From contig JAPLHJ010000158.1 in NCBI GenBank assembly GCA_026389675.1, forward strand, positions 1 to 6,335: DNA of 6,335 bases, written 5' to 3'. The stretch is from Chloroflexota bacterium. Its GTDB lineage: Bacteria > Chloroflexota > Dehalococcoidia > GIF9 > UBA5629. The position numbers and the translations under genes are program-made. Positions 1-5,578 of the stretch are shown here, in pieces. Position 1 is the stretch's first letter, and each line of letters begins with the position of its first letter. The notes under the pieces are model-generated. The model had not been told where the DNA came from. It saw nothing but the letters and a program-made list of their open reading frames with translations, and ran no database searches.

Positions 1-3
1 ATA

Positions 4-34
4 ATTATAACGGCAAAGGACAGCTCAGGCTCAA
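4..34 (-). promoter_or_regulatory. Possible sigma70 promoter at the end of lgt
   Basis: On the minus strand a perfect TATAAT (positions 9 to 4) lies just after the lgt stop codon. A TTGAGC (34 to 29, four of six matches to TTGACA) lies 19 bases upstream of it and overlaps the lgt stop. The 19-base spacing is longer than the preferred 17, and AT-rich intergenic DNA often yields a TATAAT by chance. It could drive a gene beyond the left edge of the window, which cannot be seen. Weak call. Confidence 0.25.
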
Positions 35-852
35 CCTTCTGGATTTTGCCCGCTCTTATTGATGTCCGGCGCTTCCGCTGACGGCTTCACATGCTTGTAT
101 TGAATAAAGCGTACCGCCAGGGTTACCGCGGCTGCGGCTACGATCAGGATATCCACGAGCTGGGCCTGGGGAAGATTAAACAGGAAAACCTCGGTTTCCC
201 GGAAAAACCGTATGACGAAATCGCCGGCTCCAAAGAAGATCAACCAGATAAGAAATAGCGACCCGTCCGGCTTCAGCCTTTTACGCAAAGCCCACAGTAT
301 ACCGAAGCCAATCAGGTTCCAAACGAGATGAAACAGTTGCGTGGGGTACAGCGGTACGCCCTGAGGGGCATAGCTGCTGGGATTCTGATAGACGATGGCG
401 ATAGGCAGATCACATGTCAACCCGTAGCAGCAGCCGTTAATCAGACAGCCGACACGCCCGACAGCCTGGCCCAGGATAGCCCCGGGTGCGGCGATATCGC
501 CAAGCTGCCAGAAGGATAGTCGCTTCACCAAGCAGTAGATCAGTATAGCTGCCAAACCTCCCAGTACAGCTCCCCAGATCGCCAGTCCCGCAAAATTAAG
601 TATCTGCTCCGGGTTGTTAATGTAGTATCCCCATTTATCGATGATATGCAGCAGCCTGGCGCCGATGATTGCGCCGATCACAGCCCAGAGCCCCACATCC
701 CAGACCATGTCCTGGGAGAACCCCTTGCGTTTTGCTTCAATGAGTGAGAACCCGATCACGGTTATCACCGCCAGCACAACCATAACGCCGTACCAGCGTA
801 CCTCCAGCGTGCCGATGCTGAAAATAATTGGGTTCCAGTCTATATCAAACAT
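31..852 (-). CDS. lgt: Prolipoprotein diacylglyceryl transferase (Lgt), divergent active-site variant
   Basis: Lgt is the membrane enzyme that moves diacylglycerol from phosphatidylglycerol to the lipobox cysteine of prolipoproteins, the first step of lipoprotein maturation. The 273-residue length, several hydrophobic segments and the early RWYG motif (residues 19-22, Tyr21 matching E. coli Tyr26) fit the family. The signature loop reads GRVGCLINGCCYG (132-144): Arg133 and Gly144 are kept, but the positions of E. coli Asn146 and Glu151 are cysteines. A YPTQL motif at 169-173 matches the usual HPxQLYE region. Other odd points: Trp93 stands where E. coli has His103, and GDFVIRFFRE (210-219) puts Asp where Arg239 and Arg where Glu243 are expected. 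The ATG at 852 follows the ftsY stop after 3 nt, with a GAGG about 11 nt upstream inside ftsY, so translation is probably coupled. The tail after about residue 252 is polar and probably exposed. The family call is firm; whether catalysis is standard is open. Confidence 0.93.
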   Translation of the reverse strand: MFDIDWNPIIFSIGTLEVRWYGVMVVLAVITVIGFSLIEAKRKGFSQDMVWDVGLWAVIGAIIGARLLHIIDKWGYYINNPEQILNFAGLAIWGAVLGGLAAILIYCLVKRLSFWQLGDIAAPGAILGQAVGRVGCLINGCCYGLTCDLPIAIVYQNPSSYAPQGVPLYPTQLFHLVWNLIGFGILWALRKRLKPDGSLFLIWLIFFGAGDFVIRFFRETEVFLFNLPQAQLVDILIVAAAAVTLAVRFIQYKHVKPSAEAPDINKSGQNPEG

Positions 853-855
853 AAT

Positions 856-1773
856 TTAAACCGCCTCGCCGAATATGGCATCTACAAATGACCTGGCATC
901 GAAGGGAGCGATATCATCCATCCCCTCGCCTGTGCCAATATATTTTATAGGAATTTGCAATTCATCGCTGATGGCCAACACTATGCCTCCCTTGGCGGTC
1001 CCGTCCAGTTTTGTAAGCACGATACCGGTGACGTCGGTAGCCTCGGCAAAGCTGCGGGCCTGCGACAGGCCGTTCTGCCCGGTCGTGGCATCGATAACCA
1101 GCAGCACTTCCTGGGCCGCCCCGTATTTGCCGGCCACTTTCCTGATCTTTTTAAGCTCATCCATCAGGTTGTGCCTGGTCTGCAGCCGCCCGGCGGTATC
1201 TATCATGACCGTATCCATCCCGCGGCTGCGCGCGGCCTCCAGCGTATCAAATACCACCGCCCCCGGGTCGGCGCCCTGCTGGTGCGCCACTACATCCACA
1301 CCTGCCCTGCCAGCCCAGAGCTTAAGCTGGTCGATGGCGGCAGCCCTGAACGTATCCGCCGCACCCAGCAGCACCTTTTTGCCAGCACTCTTGTATTCAC
1401 GAGCAAGCTTGGCAATGCTGGTGGTCTTGCCAGTACCGTTGACGCCCACAAACAGGATCACCTTCATGCCGTTAACGGGAACCGCGCCGGCCGGCTTCGC
1501 GGGTACATCCAGCAAATGGGTCATCTCGTCCTTCAAGGCGTTGCGCACCTGGCCGCCTTGTTCCAGCCTCTCTTCCCTGACACGCTTCCTGACCCGGCCC
1601 AGCAACTTCTCCGTGGTCGGCATGCCGACATCAGCCGATATCAGGAGCTCCTCAAGCTCATCCCAGGCCGAATCCTCCATCCTCGGGCGGCTGAAGAGCG
1701 CGCCGATCTTGCCGAACAGCCCTTCCCGGCTGCGCTTGACGCCCTGCTCTGTGAGCTTATAGATATCAGGCAT
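856..1773 (-). CDS. ftsY: Signal recognition particle receptor FtsY
   Basis: FtsY is the membrane-associated GTPase that docks SRP-ribosome complexes on the translocon. The 305-residue protein has the N domain (about 1-90, with WDELEELLISADVG at 37-50) and a complete G domain: P-loop GVNGTGKT (110-117), DTFRAAA (140-146), DTAGR (192-196), TKLDGTAKGG (254-263) and the closing GTGEG (280-284), followed by the family's DDIAPFD ending. GTGEG and the DTFRAAAIDQL form separate it from its paralogue Ffh, as does the absence of an M domain. It lacks the long acidic A domain of E. coli FtsY, as in many Gram-positive and Chloroflexota forms. An in-frame TGA about 27 nt upstream limits the start to the ATG at 1773. 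I see no good Shine-Dalgarno there, so initiation may be weak or leaderless-like. The gene lies 66 nt after the flavoprotein stop with no convincing terminator or promoter between, so read-through is possible. It is followed after 3 nt by lgt. Confidence 0.97.
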   Translation of the reverse strand: MPDIYKLTEQGVKRSREGLFGKIGALFSRPRMEDSAWDELEELLISADVGMPTTEKLLGRVRKRVREERLEQGGQVRNALKDEMTHLLDVPAKPAGAVPVNGMKVILFVGVNGTGKTTSIAKLAREYKSAGKKVLLGAADTFRAAAIDQLKLWAGRAGVDVVAHQQGADPGAVVFDTLEAARSRGMDTVMIDTAGRLQTRHNLMDELKKIRKVAGKYGAAQEVLLVIDATTGQNGLSQARSFAEATDVTGIVLTKLDGTAKGGIVLAISDELQIPIKYIGTGEGMDDIAPFDARSFVDAIFGEAV

Positions 1774-1839
1774 GCTAATATCAACGAAAATGAAACGTCA
1801 TTGCACAGGTGAAAAAGGGCCCGCTATGACGATTACACA

Positions 1840-3216
1840 TTATTTTGTCTCGACCATCTTGGCATAGCCCTTGAGCATCTGGGTCTTAATCATCTTACGC
1901 ACCATTTCCTTCATCTTGGGGTCTTTGATCATCTCGGTCATCTGCTTGCTGTATTCCAGGTACCTGGTGTCCTGCTGCGGGAAGTCGAAGAGGCCGTGCT
2001 CTTCATAGTACCTGTAGTCTGCCGTAAAGGGGAATGAGAGCCTGGCCCAGATCTGGTCGCGGAAGATCTTGTGCCCGCCCACGCCCAGGAAGGTGCGCGG
2101 CAGCATATATATGCTCCCGGCGTTATCAACGCATTTAGCTGCAAATGCTTCGAGCAGCTTATCTATCTGGCCCGAATCGGCGCACTCATCTGTCACCACC
2201 CCTGCGAGGTTGCCGCCACCCATCTGCGGCATGGCATTGATGATCTCGTGCAGGTTGGCCGCCTGGCTGAGCGGGCCGGAAACGATAAATCCCATCTGCT
2301 TGTTCATCGACGTGGGTATATGGCCGTTGAAGAAGCTCCTGTCCCAGAACATCTTCATGCGCGAGGAAAAGAAGCGGTCGACGATCTCACCGGCAAAGAT
2401 GGTGACATCGGCGTCACGCCCGGCATTAAAGTAGTCGATAAATTCATCCTTGCCCTGGTAAACGCAGATATTATCAAAGGCGCATTCCATGCAGCCCAGG
2501 CAACCGCCGCGCATTTTGACATCGCCGGCCCTGACCACCTGTATATCACCTTTGAATGACTCGCTGAAGCGCTGCACCATTTTAGCCAGGTTGGACTTCT
2601 CATCGGTTATATCGGCCAGCACCCTGACCTTTAACCCCCCGTTATCCACCTTGCCCACGCCTTTGCCGGGTTTATAGGCAAACTTCGCGCGTACAACCGG
2701 GGAATAAAGCTTCATGGCCGGCGCCCTGTTCTCAATGGCCTTGAAGAAGTTGTCCGCCCACTTGAGCAACATACTGCGCATATTTTCGACCATGAGGTCA
2801 TCCATATCGGCAGAGAACGGCTCGACGTATTTCATATCCAGGTCGTCGCAGATGCCATGCATGTAGTTGTGCGCCGTGTTGTCAAAGAAGTGTATCGACG
2901 TGCTGAGCACCGTGACATACTTGCCGGCGAAGGCGTCCCGTGCCCCTTTCCCGGTTATCATCTCGATGAAGTGCTTGTACTGGGAGCAAACCAGGAAGAC
3001 GTACAGGGGGAAGGCCCAGATAACGCCGTCGGACTGCCTAACCTCGTCGATGACCGAGTTGAAAAGTCCGTCATCCTTCTCCAACTTGATGATATCATGC
3101 GCAACGTTGATCAGCTTTAGCTCATGCAGGGGGAATTTCTTCTGGATGAACTTGATGTACTGGACCGTGACACTGATTTCACCCTTGGGGCTGCCGTTGA
3201 GAACAGCTATCTTCAC
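1840..3216 (-). CDS. Two-domain flavodoxin-like protein, iron-sulfur flavoprotein (Isf)-type
   Basis: A 458-residue protein made of two flavodoxin-like/NADPH-dependent FMN reductase units. The first half opens with the FMN-phosphate loop NGSPKG (residues 7-12) and has the flavodoxin-fold segment DGVIWAFPLYV (63-73). The second half (from about 196) has the compact motif C-x2-C-x2-C-x5-C (Cys239, 242, 245, 251), which fits the C-x2-C-x2-C-x(4-7)-C pattern known to bind a 4Fe-4S cluster in archaeal Isf. It is followed by SSRMKMFWDR (284-293), typical of the Isf/WrbA-like families. The C-terminal 35 residues are rich in Lys and Met and look helical. The start chosen is GTG at 3216, because AGGAGG lies 8 nt upstream and the NGSPKG strand then begins at residue 2 as in relatives. 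An in-frame ATG at 3276 would add 20 residues encoded by a terminator hairpin. It is probably a cytoplasmic redox protein; substrate and partner are unknown. Neither neighbour suggests a pathway. Confidence 0.85.
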   Translation of the reverse strand: MKIAVLNGSPKGEISVTVQYIKFIQKKFPLHELKLINVAHDIIKLEKDDGLFNSVIDEVRQSDGVIWAFPLYVFLVCSQYKHFIEMITGKGARDAFAGKYVTVLSTSIHFFDNTAHNYMHGICDDLDMKYVEPFSADMDDLMVENMRSMLLKWADNFFKAIENRAPAMKLYSPVVRAKFAYKPGKGVGKVDNGGLKVRVLADITDEKSNLAKMVQRFSESFKGDIQVVRAGDVKMRGGCLGCMECAFDNICVYQGKDEFIDYFNAGRDADVTIFAGEIVDRFFSSRMKMFWDRSFFNGHIPTSMNKQMGFIVSGPLSQAANLHEIINAMPQMGGGNLAGVVTDECADSGQIDKLLEAFAAKCVDNAGSIYMLPRTFLGVGGHKIFRDQIWARLSFPFTADYRYYEEHGLFDFPQQDTRYLEYSKQMTEMIKDPKMKEMVRKMIKTQMLKGYAKMVETK

Positions 3217-3224
3217 TTTACTGG

Positions 3225-3230
3225 CCTCCT
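3225..3230 (-). promoter_or_regulatory. Shine-Dalgarno deciding the flavoprotein start
   Basis: The minus strand reads AGGAGG, then 8 bases, then GTG (3216-3214). This perfect ribosome binding site fixes the GTG rather than the upstream in-frame ATG at 3276 as the start. It begins only about 10 nt past the base of the upstream terminator hairpin. Confidence 0.85.
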
Positions 3231-3232
3231 GT

Positions 3233-3273
3233 AAACAAAATTGGTGGAACCAGCTGGCGCTGGTTCCACCAAT
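3233..3273 (-). terminator. Rho-independent terminator of the lipoprotein gene
   Basis: A perfect 15-bp inverted repeat (arms 3259-3273 and 3240-3254) encloses the 4-base loop 3255-3258. On the minus strand the second arm runs into ATTTTGTTT, the U-rich tail of an intrinsic terminator. It lies 35 nt after the lipoprotein stop codon and directly before the Shine-Dalgarno of the next gene. The plus-strand side lacks a T tract, so it should act in one direction only. Confidence 0.85.
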
Positions 3274-3300
3274 CATAGCACAAGGTTATTTTGTGTACAA
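3272..3300 (-). promoter_or_regulatory. Candidate extended -10 promoter for the flavoprotein gene
   Basis: On the minus strand TATGAT (3277-3272, five of six consensus matches) is preceded by TGC, giving the extended -10 form TGnTATAAT. A weak -35, TTGTAC (3300-3295), stands at the ideal 17-base spacing. Transcription would start near 3265, inside the first arm of the terminator hairpin, so the transcript would carry only about half of that arm and should escape termination. No other promoter is apparent before the GTG at 3216. Confidence 0.5.
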
Positions 3301-3307
3301 ACAAATA

Positions 3308-4624
3308 TTAAGGTGTGACATTCACGGTCACTGACTGCGCCACCGTGTTGCCGCCGTTGCTGGCCATCAGGGTATAGGTGGTGGTAGTAACCGGGTATAT
3401 ATAGACCGTCCCCGAAGCGCCAACACTGCCAATACCGTTGTCGATGGTAATTGTATCGGCGTCGGTCACAGTCCAGTATAGCTTGGCCTGGTTGCCCGAT
3501 ACTACAGTGGTATGGCTGCAGTGGAAGTCGTTTATGGTCGGCCAGCGATAAACCGGCATGATCGGCGCCGCTGTCACTGTCAGCACCTTCGAGTCATAAG
3601 TGTTCCCATAAGCGTTGGAAGCTGTCAGTGTATAGGTCGTGGTAAATGACGGGGACACGCTTAAGCTGCCCGACGCGCCCGTGACGCCGACGAGGTTCTT
3701 TACGCCATTATTTATAGCTAAAGAACTGGCGCCGCTGGTCATCCAGCTCAGCGTTGCCGTGCCGCCGGATGTTATGCTGGACGGGGAAAGGTAGAGTGCC
3801 GCAATAGGCGGCGAACCGGTCATCGGCGGCGGAGAAGCGCTGCCCACCGATACCGTCGTGCTCGCGTTGCTGCTGCCCGCCGAATTCGTAGCTGTTAAAT
3901 AGAAGGTTATACCACCCGTACCCGTCGTATTTACCGTCAGGCTCCCGGATACTGGCACCGTGCCGTAACCTGCAATACTGGCAGATGTGGCATTCAGCGT
4001 ATTCCAGTTCAACGTTGTCGAGCCGCCCAATGCCACGCTGGCCGGGCTCGCCGTGAATGAAAGTATTGTGGGCAGCGGCAGTGAGGAGGGCGGCGGAGTT
4101 GCCGGGCTGCTCACTACTACCATGGTAGAAAAAGATGTTGAATTGGAGCCGTTGGTTGCCTCGAGCAAATAGGTTGTTGTCGCATTGGTGGTGCTCCAGG
4201 TCAGCACGGCGGTACCGCCGGAGGTTATGCTCGAAGGCGCGGCCGAAAATGAATTAATGACCGGGGTTACTGATGCGGGAGCCGGCGTGATGCCGCCCGT
4301 TGCACCCACCGTGAGCAGGACGGTCGACCTGGTGGAGCCGTATTTGTTGCTGGCTGTCAGGATGTAGGTGGTGGTAGTTGCCGGGACTACCTTATCCGCA
4401 CCCGTAGAAGGCGCCGCAGGGATGCCAGGGTCGATACTGACGGACGAGGCGTTCTCTACCTCCCAGGAAAGTATAGCCGCTTCGCCGCTGCCGATGGTGT
4501 TGGGGCTGACTGCAAACTTGACGACTGTAGGCACTTTACTTGAACTGCCTCCCCCCATATCGACGGTTATGCAACCCGCCGTCGCCAGTAATAGTATCAA
4601 GACTAATAGAACTGCATTTCTCAT
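3308..4624 (-). CDS. Secreted lipoprotein with five Ig-like repeat domains
   Basis: A 438-residue surface protein of unknown function. The N-terminus is a lipoprotein signal: Arg2, a hydrophobic run (about 4-15) and TAGC ending at Cys18, the predicted lipidated residue after Lgt and signal peptidase II. A short Gly/Ser linker follows. Then come five related beta-sandwich-type units, at about 32-106, 120-172, 184-262, 272-353 and 361-437. Each has a form of SITSGGTATLSW early and TTTYTLTASN late, as in bacterial Ig-like or PKD-like repeats. Unit 2 is about 25 residues short in its middle. Units 2-3 and 3-4 are joined by Pro-rich linkers (174-185, 262-273). There is no C-terminal sorting signal, transmembrane segment or catalytic motif, so anchoring is by the lipid alone. 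Such proteins are often adhesive or structural, but that is inference. The ATG at 4624 is preceded by GGGGAGGA 5 nt upstream and by a strong promoter; a terminator follows, so the gene is probably monocistronic. Confidence 0.88.
   Translation of the reverse strand: MRNAVLLVLILLLATAGCITVDMGGGSSSKVPTVVKFAVSPNTIGSGEAAILSWEVENASSVSIDPGIPAAPSTGADKVVPATTTTYILTASNKYGSTRSTVLLTVGATGGITPAPASVTPVINSFSAAPSSITSGGTAVLTWSTTNATTTYLLEATNGSNSTSFSTMVVVSSPATPPPSSLPLPTILSFTASPASVALGGSTTLNWNTLNATSASIAGYGTVPVSGSLTVNTTGTGGITFYLTATNSAGSSNASTTVSVGSASPPPMTGSPPIAALYLSPSSITSGGTATLSWMTSGASSLAINNGVKNLVGVTGASGSLSVSPSFTTTYTLTASNAYGNTYDSKVLTVTAAPIMPVYRWPTINDFHCSHTTVVSGNQAKLYWTVTDADTITIDNGIGSVGASGTVYIYPVTTTTYTLMASNGGNTVAQSVTVNVTP
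3314..4531 (-). repeat. Array of five degenerate Ig-like repeats within the lipoprotein gene
   Basis: Units lie at 4307-4531, 4109-4267, 3839-4075, 3566-3811 and 3314-3544 in coding order 1 to 5, and full units are about 75-83 codons long. Units 2 and 4 are the closest pair at protein level (PSSITSGGTA followed by VLTW or TLSW), and their DNA is visibly similar near 4200-4237 and 3745-3782. This suggests duplication inside the gene. Unit 2 is only about 53 codons. Confidence 0.75.
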
Positions 4625-4655
4625 TTTTCTCCTCCCCGGATAAATATTTTAAGAC

Positions 4656-4684
4656 ATCATACTATGCGGCACATGAAGTGTAAA
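4656..4684 (-). promoter_or_regulatory. Sigma70-type promoter of the lipoprotein gene
   Basis: The minus strand carries TTTACA (4684-4679, five of six) and TATGAT (4661-4656, five of six) at exactly 17 bases. The predicted start near 4649 gives a leader of about 25 nt containing the GGAGGA ribosome binding site (4635-4630). It is the best promoter in the window and marks the lipoprotein gene as separate from the transporter genes upstream. Confidence 0.7.
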
Positions 4685-4745
4685 CCGTACTTTGGTACTG
4701 CCCCGGCTTAAATAAGACCCTCACCTGGTACGGCCCGTTGGCAGG

Positions 4746-5576
4746 CTAAGCCGGTCCCCCTCGGGCTTTGACTTTGCCGCGCAGCCCGGTTACAGCGTAG
4801 CAAAGCAGCAGCACCAGCCCGCTGAGCAGGATGATAGTAGCGCCCGAGGCTAAGTTCAGCACGTATGAAATCCACAGCCCGCCGAAGGTGAACAGCATGC
4901 CGAAAAGCACCGCAAGCAGCATCATCTTCTTAATGTCATGGGTGAATTGCCTGGCCAGCGCGGCCGGGAAGGTCAGCATGGCGATCACCAGGATCATGCC
5001 CACTACCCTGATCAGCACTACCACGGTCAGCGCCACCATGCACAGCAAAAGCAGATAGAGGGCGTTTACCGGCATGCCCACCACCGTGCCGAACTCCTCG
5101 TCGAAGGAGAGCAGCAGGAACTCCTTGTAGAAGGCGATAACCAGGGCCACGATGATGATGTCCAATCCCGCCATCAGCAGGATATCCGAGAAAGGCACGG
5201 TCAGGATATTGCCGAAGAGGTAGCTCATCAGGTCGGGCGCATATCCTGCCGACAGACCGATGAAGATCACACCCAGCGCCATCCCCAGTGCCCACAGTAT
5301 ACCCGTCGCCGTATCCTCGGGCAGCTTTGTCCTGCGCGTCACCAGTCCCATGGTCAGGGCAGAGAGCAGGGCAAACAGCATGGCGCCCAGCACCGGGTTG
5401 AATTTCAGCAGGTAGCCGAGGCCGATGCCGCCGAAGGAGGCATGGGCGATGCTGCCGCTCATCGAGACGATCTTTTTCACCACAACATAAACACCCACGA
5501 TGCCGCAGGCCACCGAGGCCAGCAGGCCCGCCAGCACGGCGTTGCGCATGAACTCGAACTGAAAGGCTTCGAACAT
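4746..5576 (-). CDS. Metal ABC transporter permease (ABC-3 / ZnuB-MntB type)
   Basis: A 276-residue polytopic protein forming the channel of an ABC importer for zinc, manganese or iron(II). It has about eight hydrophobic segments. Family marks include SGSIAHASFGGIGLG (40-54, with conserved His45), a GILWALGMALGVIF segment (92-105), YLFGNIL (119-125), SFDEEFGTVVGMPV (157-170), which lies in the cytoplasmic loop expected to contact the ATPase, and RVVGMILVIAMLTFPAALA (190-208). The ATG at 5576 is preferred because GAGGGA lies 9 nt upstream (5591-5586) and the ATPase stop is only 2 nt away. A start at 5639 would overlap the ATPase by about 60 nt and add an unhydrophobic, Arg/Pro-rich leader not typical of the family. 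The gene is tightly coupled to the ATPase. The metal cannot be decided from these residues, and no binding protein or metal-responsive regulator is visible. Confidence 0.92.
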   Translation of the reverse strand: MFEAFQFEFMRNAVLAGLLASVACGIVGVYVVVKKIVSMSGSIAHASFGGIGLGYLLKFNPVLGAMLFALLSALTMGLVTRRTKLPEDTATGILWALGMALGVIFIGLSAGYAPDLMSYLFGNILTVPFSDILLMAGLDIIIVALVIAFYKEFLLLSFDEEFGTVVGMPVNALYLLLLCMVALTVVVLIRVVGMILVIAMLTFPAALARQFTHDIKKMMLLAVLFGMLFTFGGLWISYVLNLASGATIILLSGLVLLLCYAVTGLRGKVKARGGPA

Positions 5577-5578
5577 TT

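Noticed and set aside
875..1812. Two long plus-strand open frames opposite ftsY (875-1762 and 955-1812).
   Set aside because: They are antisense to a fully conserved ftsY, have low-complexity composition and show no recognisable motif.
1796..1831. An inverted repeat (CGTCAT/ATGACG) and a GGGCCC-T5 stretch between the flavoprotein and ftsY as a terminator.
   Set aside because: The stem is only 6 bp around a 24-nt loop, and GGGCCC cannot fold on itself into a hairpin before the T tract. I do not call a terminator here.
3217..3276. An ATG start for the flavoprotein at 3276, adding 20 residues.
   Set aside because: Those codons coincide with the terminator hairpin and the AGGAGG. The GTG at 3216 has a perfect Shine-Dalgarno and places the phosphate loop at the usual distance from the N-terminus.
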